Counted from the first letter of the stretch, positions 51,454 to 59,864 are shown. The stretch is 64,000 nucleotides of DNA from Bhargavaea ginsengi (GCF_900109165.1 NZ_FNZF01000006.1:19124-83123), one strand, 5' to 3'. Made by a program: numbers and translations. The notes: generated by a model from the letters alone, not told the origin.

Positions 51454-52211
51454 TTCAAGTTCGTGAGCTGTCCAAGTTTTATGGAAAAAAAGCCGTCGTC
51501 GAAAAGGTATCGGTCAATATTCAGCGCGGTCAGATCACTTCGTTCATCGGACCGAACGGGGCGGGCAAGTCGACCCTGCTCTCCATGGTAAGCCGCCTGC
51601 TTGATGCAGACACAGGAGAAGTGCTTGTCGACAAGGATGACGTTCGCAAGATGAAATCCAACGATTTCGCCAAACGTGTATCGATCCTGAAACAATCGAA
51701 CTTCATGAATGTCCGACTGACGGTACGGGAACTTGTCTCTTTTGGACGCTTCCCGCATTCCAAGGGCCGTCTGAACGAGGAAGATGTCCGTATCGTCGAC
51801 CAGGCGATCGAGTATATGGAGCTTGGTGATATGGAAGACAGTTATCTGGATGAACTGTCCGGAGGCCAGCGTCAGCGCGCATTCATTTCGATGGTCATCG
51901 CGCAGGATACCGAATATGTCCTTCTCGATGAACCGCTCAACAACCTCGACATGAAGCACTCCGTCCAGATCATGAAAATCCTGCGACGTCTCGTGGATGA
52001 ACTCGGCAAGACTGTCATTATCGTCCTGCATGACATCAACTTCGCATCGGTTTATTCCGACCGGATCGTGGCGCTGAAGGACGGACGGGTCGTCAAGGAC
52101 GGTCCGACCGAAGACATCATCAACTCCGAGTCGCTCAAAGAAATCTATGACATGGACATTCCGATCAAGCAGATGAGCAACTGCCGGATCTGCGTATACT
52201 TTAATTCCTGA
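51450..52211 (+). CDS. yclP: Iron-siderophore ABC ATPase, YclP-like
   Basis: A 253-residue ATPase of the FepC/FhuC type: Walker A GPNGAGKSTL near residue 36, signature LSGGQRQR, Walker B YVLLDEPLNNLD and H-loop LHDINFA. It energises the permease pair encoded just upstream; the ATGA overlap shows translational coupling. RBS AAGGAGAG in the end of yclO. Followed after 42 bases by the binding-protein gene. Confidence 0.92.
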   Translation: MIQVRELSKFYGKKAVVEKVSVNIQRGQITSFIGPNGAGKSTLLSMVSRLLDADTGEVLVDKDDVRKMKSNDFAKRVSILKQSNFMNVRLTVRELVSFGRFPHSKGRLNEEDVRIVDQAIEYMELGDMEDSYLDELSGGQRQRAFISMVIAQDTEYVLLDEPLNNLDMKHSVQIMKILRRLVDELGKTVIIVLHDINFASVYSDRIVALKDGRVVKDGPTEDIINSESLKEIYDMDIPIKQMSNCRICVYFNS

Positions 52212-52253
52212 AAAACACATAATTAGCCGAATAGGAAAGATGAGGGATTCTAT

Positions 52254-53225
52254 ATGAAGAAGTTCACATTTCTTGCCATGCTGATGGCGTTTATTCTGAT
52301 CTTGGGTGCCTGCGGCAGCGACAACGCAGAAAAAGCAGAAGAAAACAGCGGCACATCCGGTGAAGCAACCGAGGAAACAACCGAAGACAGCAAATCCGTG
52401 ACAATCGAGCATGAGCTCGGTGAAGCAACAATCGAAGGCACTCCTGAGAAAGTCGTCGTCTTTGACTTCGGCATCTTGGATACACTCGATGAGCTCGGCG
52501 TAGACGTTGCAGGCCTTCCTCAGGCAAGTGTACCGGGTTACCTTGAGCAGTACGCATCGGATGACTACACGAACACCGGCAGCCTGAAAGAGCCGGACTT
52601 CGAAGCGATCCACGCACTCCAGCCGGATGTTATCTTTATCTCCGGCCGCCAGGCTCAGCTGTATGACCAATTCGCTGAAATTGCACCGACTGTCTATATC
52701 CCGATTGACACGACAAACTACGTAGAATCCTTCAAAGAAAACATGAACACGGTCGCAGAAATCTTCGGCAAAGAAGATGAAATGAACAAGGAACTTGAAG
52801 ATATCGACAGCCGCATTGCTGATATTCAGGAAAAGACTTCCGCATCTGAAGAAAAAGGACTGATCGTCCTTGGCACACAGAGCAAGGTCAGCGCATATGG
52901 CCCGGCATCCCGATTCGGCCTGATCCACGACGTCTTCGGCGTGAAGCCGGCTGACGAAGGCATCGAATCCTCGACGCACGGCCAGAACATCACTTTTGAG
53001 TATATCCTCGACACAAACCCTGATATTCTGTACGTCATCGACCGGGACGCTGCAATCGGCGAGGATTCAAGCGTAAAAGAATCATTTGAGAACGACCTTG
53101 TACAAAAGACAAATGCCTACAAGAATGACAAGATCCATTATCTGAACGGTGAATACTGGTACCTCTCCGGAGGCGGCCTCCAATCGATGAAAGAGATGAT
53201 CTCCGAAATCGAAGGAAGCCTCTGA
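52254..53225 (+). CDS. yclQ: Siderophore-binding lipoprotein, YclQ-like
   Basis: A 323-residue lipoprotein: lipobox LGAC (Cys20), an acidic Glu/Ser linker, then a two-lobe periplasmic-binding fold of the FepB/YclQ class (VVVFDFGILDTLDELGVD; ALQPDVIFISGRQAQLYD; DRDAAIGEDSSVKESF; the C-terminal GGLQSMKEMISEIE). B. subtilis YclQ binds petrobactin and its precursors; specificity here is inferred from the operon order only. A terminator follows. Confidence 0.9.
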   Translation: MKKFTFLAMLMAFILILGACGSDNAEKAEENSGTSGEATEETTEDSKSVTIEHELGEATIEGTPEKVVVFDFGILDTLDELGVDVAGLPQASVPGYLEQYASDDYTNTGSLKEPDFEAIHALQPDVIFISGRQAQLYDQFAEIAPTVYIPIDTTNYVESFKENMNTVAEIFGKEDEMNKELEDIDSRIADIQEKTSASEEKGLIVLGTQSKVSAYGPASRFGLIHDVFGVKPADEGIESSTHGQNITFEYILDTNPDILYVIDRDAAIGEDSSVKESFENDLVQKTNAYKNDKIHYLNGEYWYLSGGGLQSMKEMISEIEGSL

Positions 53226-53239
53226 TCGGTTCCGCACAA

Positions 53240-53270
53240 GCACCCTGCCAAGCGCAGGGTGTTTTTTGCG
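53240..53270 (+). terminator. Terminator of the siderophore operon
   Basis: CACCCTGC / GCAGGGTG stem with short loop and TTTTTTG. Confidence 0.88.
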
Positions 53271-53312
53271 CCGAAAAACTGTGGATTTTCAGGCATCTCT
53301 TCTGATCCTGCG

Positions 53313-53327
53313 GGTATTGAGAATACC
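53313..53327. promoter_or_regulatory. Palindrome upstream of the PAP2 gene
   Basis: GGTATT-GAG-AATACC is a perfect 15-base inverted repeat about 50 bases upstream of the start. Possibly an operator; no known consensus assigned. Confidence 0.3.
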
Positions 53328-53375
53328 TCACGTGATAAAATGGAGGAAGAGACTTCACGGCTTGGAGGAATTAGG

Positions 53376-53984
53376 TTGGGAAACAACAGATGGAAAATCG
53401 GAGTCATGGTTGCCGCAGCGGCTCTTTTCGTCCTGTTGGCGATTTATCATAATGCCCCTTTGATGCAGGCGTTCGACCGCGCAATGGACGGATGGCTTGG
53501 TGGCATAACTTGGTTTAAACCTTTCAGTTTCCTCGGCAATCCGTCAACGATTGTGACGGTTTGTCTGGTTGTCATCGTCCTGCTGCTGATCAGGCGTTCG
53601 CCGCGTGATGCGCTGTTTATCGTCCTGGCGGCGGGTTTGGGGTACGCTCTTAATGAAGGGCTCAAAGAATGGTTTGCAAGACCGCGGCCGGACAGGCCGG
53701 GACAGCTGGAAAGCTATAGCTTTCCATCGGGCCATGCGCAGATGGGACTGCTCTATGTAAGTTCTATCGCGATCATTGCCGTAAGGCGGATCCGGGAACG
53801 CCACTGGCGCGGGCTGCTGATTTCAGTTGCTGCTTTGCTCATCGCAGGCATGGGATTGTCCCGAATCGCACTCGGGCGACATTATGCGACAGATGTGCTG
53901 GCGGGCTGGGCAGCCGGCACGGCTTATCTGTCTCTGCTGTTGATCCTGTTTTCTTTCTGGGAAAAGGACCGTTCCAGATCATAA
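53376..53984 (+). CDS. PAP2-family phosphatase
   Basis: A 202-residue membrane protein with about five to six spans. The three PAP2 motifs are present: KEWFARPRPDRP (motif 1), SFPSGHAQMG (motif 2) and SRIALGRHYATDVLAG (motif 3, with the catalytic His). Such enzymes dephosphorylate undecaprenyl pyrophosphate or phosphatidate/phosphatidylglycerophosphate at the outer face. TTG start at 53376, seven bases after GGAGG. Single gene. Confidence 0.88.
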   Translation: MGNNRWKIGVMVAAAALFVLLAIYHNAPLMQAFDRAMDGWLGGITWFKPFSFLGNPSTIVTVCLVVIVLLLIRRSPRDALFIVLAAGLGYALNEGLKEWFARPRPDRPGQLESYSFPSGHAQMGLLYVSSIAIIAVRRIRERHWRGLLISVAALLIAGMGLSRIALGRHYATDVLAGWAAGTAYLSLLLILFSFWEKDRSRS

Positions 53985-54000
53985 TCCGTGGAATCCCTGA

Positions 54001-54030
54001 TTGTTAAGGATTCCGTGCATGTGGTATAGA
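54001..54030 (+). promoter_or_regulatory. Promoter of the uracil-glycosylase-like gene
   Basis: TTGTTA (54001-54006), 18-base spacer, TATAGA (54025-54030), 31 bases before the start codon. Confidence 0.5.
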
Positions 54031-54061
54031 TAAGGGATAGCAGGAAAGAAGTGATGGATGG

Positions 54062-54730
54062 ATGTACAGAATCAGCGAAGAGCTCGCGGAACTAGGGCGA
54101 GAGCGGATGGGAGACGCGCCGGTCGAAGGGTTCGTTTATGGGCAGGGACCTGAAACGCCGGAACTCATGCTCGTCGGTGAGGCACCGGGGGAGTTTGAAC
54201 TTGTGGACGGTATTCCCTTTATCGGCCGTGCGGGGAAAGAGCTCATGAAATCACTCGCCTCGATCGGACTGCGCCGCGAAGATGTCTATATTACAAGTGC
54301 CGTGCGCAGCCGGCCATACCGTTGGGGCACGAAAAAGGAGCGCGACGGTACACTCACTGAGCGCAAATATAACCGGGCTCCGACGGCAAAGGAGATTCTT
54401 GCCCATGCCCCGCTCCTGGATGCGGAAATGCGGGATGTGAGGCCGAAACTGATCGTCACGCTCGGCAACATCGGACTGCAGCGCCTGCTTGGCAAAAGCT
54501 ATAAAGTATCGGATGTGCACGGTCAGCTGATTGAGGCGCCGGTTCAGTATCTTGCGGACCCGGATGACACCCTTTATAGCCTGACACGGGATGTCAGGAC
54601 AATCATTCCGACATTCCACCCGGCATCGGTGTTCTATAACCCTTCGTTGCGCGAAAAGGTGGAGCAAGATTGGCTGTTGATCGGCAGGACGCTGCAGGAG
54701 CATACTGGAGATGATCCGGACATCTTGTGA
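54062..54730 (+). CDS. Uracil-DNA glycosylase-superfamily protein without cysteines
   Basis: A 222-residue protein of the family 4/5-like UDG superfamily, which removes uracil from DNA. Motif 1 appears as GEAPGEFELVDGIPFIGRAG (near residue 39) and motif 2 as TFHPASVFY near residue 190. Family 4 enzymes hold a 4Fe-4S cluster by four Cys; this protein has no Cys at all, and the usual Cys before RP is Ser (AVRSRPYRWG). So it is either a cluster-free branch or has changed role. RBS is weak (GAAAGAAGTG). Followed 12 bases later by the GGDEF-EAL gene. Confidence 0.8.
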   Translation: MYRISEELAELGRERMGDAPVEGFVYGQGPETPELMLVGEAPGEFELVDGIPFIGRAGKELMKSLASIGLRREDVYITSAVRSRPYRWGTKKERDGTLTERKYNRAPTAKEILAHAPLLDAEMRDVRPKLIVTLGNIGLQRLLGKSYKVSDVHGQLIEAPVQYLADPDDTLYSLTRDVRTIIPTFHPASVFYNPSLREKVEQDWLLIGRTLQEHTGDDPDIL

Positions 54731-54742
54731 AGGAGGTGGAAG

Positions 54743-56440
54743 ATGATGAGGAAGCACGGCAATGAAGGGCCGGGGCAGGGTCCGGCAGGAGGTCCTTTGG
54801 ATGAGCAGGACGCTGTCCGCATCATGAGCGGGCTGGCCGGTGCTTTTTATGTGCTGGACGGGGAGTCGAATTTCGTTTATATCAATGAAATGGCTTCCCG
54901 GATCCTGGGCAGGGAAGGCGAAAGTCTTGTGGGGAAAAACGCCTGGACGGAATTTCCTGAAGTTGTTTCTGAAGGCCTCAAGGAGATGTACGACCGGATT
55001 CGTAAAACAGGGATTGCTGAGACAGCAGAAATTTATTATCAACCGGCCGGGCTCTGGCTGCAGGTGGATGCCCAGGAAATCGGGGGCGGGCGGATTGCTG
55101 TTTTGTTCCGTGACATCAGCCGGTACAAGGAAGCGGAGGCCCGGCTGGAGGTGCTCGCTTTCAGGGACGACCTGACCGGCCTTCCGAACCGCCGTTCCGC
55201 AATTGAAATGATAGAAGAAAATATTCAGGCCGGAAAGCCGTTTTCCGTCGTGCTCTTCGACATCGACAGCTTCCGCCAGCTGAATGACCTTCACGGACAT
55301 GAAGCAGGGGACCACTATATCCGGAAGATCGCGGATCGGTTACTCGGCACGATGCAGGAAGAGGATGTGATTACCCGTGTCGGAGGGGATGAGTTTCTCT
55401 TCCTGACAAAGCGGAGAGATCCGGATGACCTGCACCAGTGGGTCCGGGAAATGTTCCGGCAGACCGAAACTTCCGTACGGATCAGCGGCAATGTGAGCTT
55501 CTCTGCCTCTGCTAGCATAGGAATCAGTCGCTTCCCGGAGGATGGAACGACATCAGCCGAGATTCTCAGTATGGCGGATACCGCAATGCACGAGTCCAAA
55601 ATGAAAAGGGGCAGCTGCTACCTGCTTTTCCATGATGAGATGAAGACCAGAATCGAACGCAAACGAGTGATTGAGGATGATCTCTTTTCGGGTGATTTCA
55701 TGAAAAAAGGATTCCATTGTGTTTTGCAGCCCCAGCTTGATGGAACAAACGGCCGGCTGATCGGGATCGAGACATTGTCGAGGTGGAACCATCCCGAGCT
55801 CGGTGCCCTGTCACCTTATGAGTTCATCCCGATCGCGGAGGAGAGCGGGAAAATCAGGGAGATGACGATTCACCTTCTCAACCTTGTCTTTTCTGAAGGG
55901 AAACGCTGGACAGATAAATACGGCGGCTTTCCGCGGCTCGCCGTCAACGTGACGTCCCATCTCCTGGATGACAAGGCCTTCTACGGTACCGTGATGAGAA
56001 TGCTCCGAAAGTGGAAAATACCGCCTGACCGGTTTGAAATCGAAATCACGGAGTGGAAAGAGATCCTCAACTCGGACCTTGTCCTGTCCAACTTGAGGAA
56101 ATGCCGCAGCCAAGGGATTTCTGTTGCCATTGATGACTTCGGCACCGGCTTTTCCGGGCTGTCCTATCTGACGAATTTTCCGGTCGACAAAATCAAGATC
56201 GACCGCTTTTTCGTCGCCGGCATCGGCATGATCAGCAAATCGGAAGCGATTCTCAAATCAATTGTGTCGCTGGCGGAAGGACTGGGTTGCGAATTGATCG
56301 CTGAAGGCGTGGAGACCGAAGAACAGCTCCAGTTTCTGCTTGAGATCGGCTGCCGGGGCATCCAGGGTTATTACTTTGACGCACCACTCCCGCCACAGCA
56401 ATTCGAAGAAAAGTATATGAATACCTCGCTGTCTTGCTGA
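54743..56440 (+). CDS. PAS-GGDEF-EAL cyclic-di-GMP protein
   Basis: A 565-residue cytosolic signalling protein. PAS fold at about 30-130, GGDEF domain 140-310 with intact GGDEF at 214-218, and EAL domain 320-555 with ETL (343-345) in place of EAL but with the metal-binding Glu kept, the Arg four residues on, EIEITEW, DDFGTGFS, KIKID and AEGVET. No RxxD inhibitory site precedes GGDEF. It could make or degrade cyclic di-GMP, or do both under PAS control. GGAGGTGGAAG precedes the ATG. Terminator follows. Confidence 0.9.
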   Translation: MMRKHGNEGPGQGPAGGPLDEQDAVRIMSGLAGAFYVLDGESNFVYINEMASRILGREGESLVGKNAWTEFPEVVSEGLKEMYDRIRKTGIAETAEIYYQPAGLWLQVDAQEIGGGRIAVLFRDISRYKEAEARLEVLAFRDDLTGLPNRRSAIEMIEENIQAGKPFSVVLFDIDSFRQLNDLHGHEAGDHYIRKIADRLLGTMQEEDVITRVGGDEFLFLTKRRDPDDLHQWVREMFRQTETSVRISGNVSFSASASIGISRFPEDGTTSAEILSMADTAMHESKMKRGSCYLLFHDEMKTRIERKRVIEDDLFSGDFMKKGFHCVLQPQLDGTNGRLIGIETLSRWNHPELGALSPYEFIPIAEESGKIREMTIHLLNLVFSEGKRWTDKYGGFPRLAVNVTSHLLDDKAFYGTVMRMLRKWKIPPDRFEIEITEWKEILNSDLVLSNLRKCRSQGISVAIDDFGTGFSGLSYLTNFPVDKIKIDRFFVAGIGMISKSEAILKSIVSLAEGLGCELIAEGVETEEQLQFLLEIGCRGIQGYYFDAPLPPQQFEEKYMNTSLSC

Positions 56441-56447
56441 GCAGATT

Positions 56448-56475
56448 GTTCCGCGCCATGTGCGCGGTTTTTTTG
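56448..56475 (+). terminator. Terminator of the GGDEF-EAL gene
   Basis: CCGCGC / GCGCGG stem with CATGT loop and TTTTTTT. Confidence 0.85.
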
Positions 56476-56538
56476 CGTGGACAAGATCGTTCCATGTCGG
56501 TCATTTTAGCGGTATTCAGAAATTTTTCATCATATAAG

Positions 56539-56568
56539 TTGCACAAGGGAAACTTTCTGACATATAAT
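56539..56568 (+). promoter_or_regulatory. Sigma-A promoter of the ZIP transporter gene
   Basis: TTGCAC (56539-56544), 18-base spacer, TATAAT (56563-56568), 32 bases before the start codon. Confidence 0.7.
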
Positions 56569-56600
56569 AGCATCATCTTAAACAGAAAGCGGATGGTTGA

Positions 56601-57410
56601 ATGGAAGGAAACATATGGATCGCATTCGGCCTGACCCTGTTTGCGGGACTGGCAACGGGCATCGGAAGCTTGCTTGCATTTTTCACTTCCCGGACAAACA
56701 CGAAATTCCTGTCAGCTTCGCTCGGGTTTTCAGCAGGAGTGATGATTTATGTCTCGCTTGTCGAGATCTTCGTCAAGGCAAAAGACGAATTAACCTATGA
56801 GCTCGGCGCTACACCGGGTTACTGGGCGACACTTGCGGGATTTTTCGGAGGAATGCTGCTGATTGCTCTGATTGACCACTTTATTCCGTCTACCGGCAAC
56901 CCGCATGATGTGAAGAGTGTCGAGGACATCGGGACGGGACCCACAAACGATGAATATGCGAAATTGAAGAAGATGGGGGTTTTCACTGCACTGGCGATTG
57001 CCATCCACAACTTCCCGGAGGGGATCGCCACATTTACCTCCGCCATGCAAGACCCGGCGCTCGGAGTGGCGATCGCCATTGCGGTCGCGATTCATAATAT
57101 ACCGGAAGGCATCGCGGTATCCGTTCCGATGTACTTTGCGACAGGGGACAGGAAGCAGGCGTTCAAACTGAGCTTCCTGTCAGGACTTGCTGAGCCGGCC
57201 GGTGCGGTAATCGCCTTTCTGATCCTCATGCCGTTTTTGAACGGCATCATGTTCGGCGTCATCTTTGCGGCTGTCGCGGGAATCATGGTGTTCATCTCAC
57301 TGGATGAACTGCTGCCCGCCGCACAGAAATTCGACGAGGCGCACATCTCCATCTATGGCCTGATTGCGGGCATGGCCGTCATGGCCATCAGCCTCGTACT
57401 CATTACATGA
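56601..57410 (+). CDS. zupT: ZIP family metal transporter, ZupT-like
   Basis: A 269-residue membrane protein with eight spans. The metal-translocation motifs HNFPEG in TM4 (near residue 136) and HNIPEG in TM5 (near residue 165) are intact, as in ZupT, which imports zinc and other divalent cations. A His/Asp-containing loop lies between TM3 and TM4. No Zur box was recognised before it. RBS is weak (GCGGATGG). Starts at the ATG at 56601; single gene. Confidence 0.92.
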   Translation: MEGNIWIAFGLTLFAGLATGIGSLLAFFTSRTNTKFLSASLGFSAGVMIYVSLVEIFVKAKDELTYELGATPGYWATLAGFFGGMLLIALIDHFIPSTGNPHDVKSVEDIGTGPTNDEYAKLKKMGVFTALAIAIHNFPEGIATFTSAMQDPALGVAIAIAVAIHNIPEGIAVSVPMYFATGDRKQAFKLSFLSGLAEPAGAVIAFLILMPFLNGIMFGVIFAAVAGIMVFISLDELLPAAQKFDEAHISIYGLIAGMAVMAISLVLIT

Positions 57411-57416
57411 TGGATA

Positions 57417-57445
57417 TTGTCAAACGGCAATGCACAATGTATAGT
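57417..57445 (+). promoter_or_regulatory. Sigma-A promoter of the MFS gene
   Basis: TTGTCA (57417-57422), 17-base spacer, TATAGT (57440-57445), 46 bases before the start codon. Confidence 0.65.
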
Positions 57446-57467
57446 TATGGAGTCCGTAAAACTATAC
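57439..57467. promoter_or_regulatory. Operator-like dyad over the MFS promoter
   Basis: GTATAGTT (57439-57446) and AACTATAC (57460-57467) are perfect 8-base inverted arms around a 13-base centre. The left arm covers the -10 box, so a bound repressor would block transcription. Which regulator binds is unknown. Confidence 0.55.
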
Positions 57468-57491
57468 AACTGTAAAGACAGGTGAATGTAA

Positions 57492-58715
57492 GTGGCTGCT
57501 CATACAGACCGGCAGGCGGCACAGCCTGCCATTTCACGCAATAAACTGCTCGGCACCGCCGGGCTGGCCTGGATGTTCGACGCGATGGATGTCGGCATAC
57601 TGTCATTTGTCATTGCTGCACTCGCCGTCGACTGGGCGCTGACGCCGGGAGAAATGGGATGGATCGGCAGTGTCAACTCGATCGGTATGGCTGTCGGGGC
57701 CTTTGCATTCGGCATCCTGGCCGACCGGATCGGACGCAAGAAGGTCTTTATCCTGACATTGGTCCTGTTTTCTCTGGCGAGCGGTCTGTCGGCCGCAACC
57801 ACGGGACTCGCCGCTTTCCTCGTCCTGCGATTTGTCGTGGGGGCGGGGCTGGGCGGAGAACTTCCGGTCGCTTCCACACTTGTTTCGGAAAGTGTCGGCG
57901 CGAAAGAGCGGGGGCGTGTGGTCGTCCTGCTTGAAAGCTTCTGGGCGGCAGGATGGCTGATCGCAGCTCTGATTTCATACTTTGTCATTCCGGATTACGG
58001 CTGGCGTATCGCGCTCATCCTCACGGCACTTCCTGCCCTGTATGCGATTTATCTGCGCATCCACCTTCCGGACTCACCGGAATTCACGGCGAAAAAGGAA
58101 AAGCGGGGGAGCATCGCCTCTAACATGAAGGCGCTATTCTCGGCGAAATACCGCAGGGCGACTGTCATGCTCTGGATTGTCTGGTTTACGGTCGTCTTCT
58201 CCTATTACGGCATGTTCCTCTGGCTGCCGAGCGTGATGGTCATGAAAGGCTTCGACCTGATCCATAGCTTCGGTTACGTCCTCCTCATGACGATGGCGCA
58301 GTTGCCGGGATACTTTACCGCTGCCTGGCTGATCGAAAAGGTCGGCCGCAAGTTTGTCCTGAGCGTCTTCATGATCGGCACGGCGATCAGTGCCCTCGTG
58401 TTCGGGAACGCGGACACGACTTGGCTGCTGCTCACAGCCGGCGCGTTTCTCAGCTTCTTTAATCTGGGAGCGTGGGGCGCACTGTACGCCTACTCGCCTG
58501 AGCAGTATCCGACCATTATCCGCGGAACCGGTACGGGGACGGCTGCCGCTGTCGGGCGGGTCGGGGGCATATTCGGGCCGTTGCTTGTCGGTTCGCTTGC
58601 CGGAGCCGGCGTCGGACTTGGCCTGATCTTCAGCATCTTCACCGGCGCTGTTCTGATTGGGGCTGCGGCCGTGCTGATCCTCGGCACCGAGACCAAACAG
58701 ATCGAATTGGAATGA
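57492..58715 (+). CDS. MFS transporter, NaiP-like (sugar-porter/SHS type)
   Basis: A 407-residue 12-span transporter. MFS signature GILADRIGRKKVF near residue 75 and SPEQYPTIIRGTGTGTAAAVGRVGGI in TM8-TM9 region match the YceI/NaiP niacin permease group; aromatic-acid carriers are close relatives. N-terminus is polar with Ala/Thr/Arg. GTG start at 57492 behind ACAGGTG. Promoter and operator-like dyad lie upstream. The niacin assignment is inference from similarity of the group. Confidence 0.82.
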   Translation: MAAHTDRQAAQPAISRNKLLGTAGLAWMFDAMDVGILSFVIAALAVDWALTPGEMGWIGSVNSIGMAVGAFAFGILADRIGRKKVFILTLVLFSLASGLSAATTGLAAFLVLRFVVGAGLGGELPVASTLVSESVGAKERGRVVVLLESFWAAGWLIAALISYFVIPDYGWRIALILTALPALYAIYLRIHLPDSPEFTAKKEKRGSIASNMKALFSAKYRRATVMLWIVWFTVVFSYYGMFLWLPSVMVMKGFDLIHSFGYVLLMTMAQLPGYFTAAWLIEKVGRKFVLSVFMIGTAISALVFGNADTTWLLLTAGAFLSFFNLGAWGALYAYSPEQYPTIIRGTGTGTAAAVGRVGGIFGPLLVGSLAGAGVGLGLIFSIFTGAVLIGAAAVLILGTETKQIELE

Positions 58716-58725
58716 AACCGCAACA

Positions 58726-58758
58726 GCCCCTTTTCCGTAAAGAGCGGAAAGGGGGTTT
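58726..58758 (+). terminator. Terminator-like hairpin that contains the next gene's Shine-Dalgarno
   Basis: CCCCTTTTCCG (58727-58737) pairs with CGGAAAGGGGG (58745-58755) over 11 positions with one G-U, loop TAAAGAG, then GTTTTC. The AAAGGGGG arm is also the ribosome binding site of the DUF6054 gene (ATG 58763). Confidence 0.7.
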
Positions 58759-58762
58759 TCAG

Positions 58763-59107
58763 ATGGAGACGAGAGATCTCTTTGTGTCGGTCAGCCCGTC
58801 GCGTGCGGCGGATGTTGTCATCGATGCCTTGACCGTCGGTTCGGTAAGCGGCCGGATCGTCGACCAATATACAAGAAGTGCGGATGGCCGGGAAATGGTC
58901 GTCCTGATCATGGAGAAATATTTCATGAGAACAAGCAACCGCGCCACCCTCACGATGATTGCGGACAACTTTGACGGCGAGGGCCGTACGAAGGTACGGC
59001 TGACAGGATCCGGCGGCGGAAGCGGCGCATTCATGAAGTTCGACTGGGGTGCGGGCGCGAGCTTTTCAGGAAAAGCGGAAGAAGTACTGGAGCAGTATCG
59101 GGTTTGA
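58763..59107 (+). CDS. DUF6054-like protein, 114 residues
   Basis: A small soluble protein beginning METRDLFVSVSPSRAADVVIDALTVG, with an alpha/beta pattern and a glycine-rich segment LTGSGGGSGAFMKFDWGAG near the C-terminus. I recognise only the DUF6054 type from the general pattern; function unknown. The ATG at 58763 is seven bases after AAAGGGGG, but that site is sequestered in a hairpin (58726-58758), so its translation could be conditional. The gene follows the MFS gene by 47 bases. Confidence 0.7.
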   Translation: METRDLFVSVSPSRAADVVIDALTVGSVSGRIVDQYTRSADGREMVVLIMEKYFMRTSNRATLTMIADNFDGEGRTKVRLTGSGGGSGAFMKFDWGAGASFSGKAEEVLEQYRV

Positions 59108-59121
59108 GCGGCACACTGGAG

Positions 59122-59258
59122 TTCGGATCTGAAAAGAAGGAAAATGGACTTGAGGGTATCCGATTCGGACACTTAGGATTGTGGCTTCGGACTTAGAATG
59201 TCAGCTTCAGACTTAGATCCCGAATTTCGGACTTTCGTTAAAGGAATCGGACTTAGAG
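59122..59258. repeat. Intergenic phased array A6, about 6-7 units
   Basis: The core TTCGGACTTAGA is repeated; the GGACTT or equivalent falls at 59146, 59167, 59189, 59209 (AGACTT), 59229 and 59249. The last three steps are exactly 20, earlier ones 21 and 22, with a two-base insertion in the third unit. A diverged TTCGGATCT at 59122 may be the first unit. The last copy runs into the ribosome binding site (GAGGAG) of the methyltransferase gene. Confidence 0.85.
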
Positions 59259-59267
59259 GAGTGGCGT

Positions 59268-59864
59268 ATGGAAGAGAGCGTGTTCGAACAAATGGCAAGC
59301 AGGTATGACACCGAAGAAAGAATCGCGCTTGCGCAGGTCATCGCAAAAGAGGTGCGTGAGGTATTGGGGGATAGCCGATCCGAATCGTTGATTGATTACG
59401 GGAGCGGGACGGGGCTGGTGAGTCTGGAGTTAACGGACCTGGTGAAGTCTGTGCTGCTCGTGGATTCCTCAGAGCAGATGCTGAAAATCGCAAAGGGTAA
59501 AATTGAGCGCCGGGACATCGCCAATGCCGACGTCCTCTATTCGGACTTTACCCAAGAAACCCCCAAACTCAAAGCGGACATCGTTATGATGTCGCTTGTC
59601 CTCCTGCACATCCCCGATACGGACAAGATCCTCCGTGAGATGCATGAAGTGCTGAATGAAGGCGGCCAACTGATCATCGTGGATTTTGACAAGCATGATG
59701 AAGTCAGCCACCCGAAAGTCCATAACGGATTCAAGCATGAGGAGCTGAAGAACCGATTATCTCATGCAGGCTTTCATCCGCTTGAGATCCGCACTTTCCA
59801 TCATGGAGAACGCATCTTCATGAACCGTGATGCTTCCATGTTCATCTCCATCAGCAGCAAATAA
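59268..59864 (+). CDS. Class I SAM-dependent methyltransferase
   Basis: A 198-residue enzyme with the SAM-binding fold: motif I LIDYGSGTGLVSLEL (near residue 42), acid residue VLLVDSSEQML, post-motif LHIPDTDKILREMHEVLNEGG and LIIVDFDKH. Substrate unknown; resembles YrrT/UbiE-like small-molecule methyltransferases. AGAGGAG before the ATG is shared with the end of the phased array. Ends at a strong terminator facing a convergent gene. Confidence 0.85.
   Translation: MEESVFEQMASRYDTEERIALAQVIAKEVREVLGDSRSESLIDYGSGTGLVSLELTDLVKSVLLVDSSEQMLKIAKGKIERRDIANADVLYSDFTQETPKLKADIVMMSLVLLHIPDTDKILREMHEVLNEGGQLIIVDFDKHDEVSHPKVHNGFKHEELKNRLSHAGFHPLEIRTFHHGERIFMNRDASMFISISSK

Noticed and set aside
51420-52979. 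Open frame of about 520 codons on the minus strand opposite yclP and yclQ
   Set aside because: Antisense to two well-recognised genes of the siderophore operon, with no start signal and a Cys/Phe-rich composition that matches no family.
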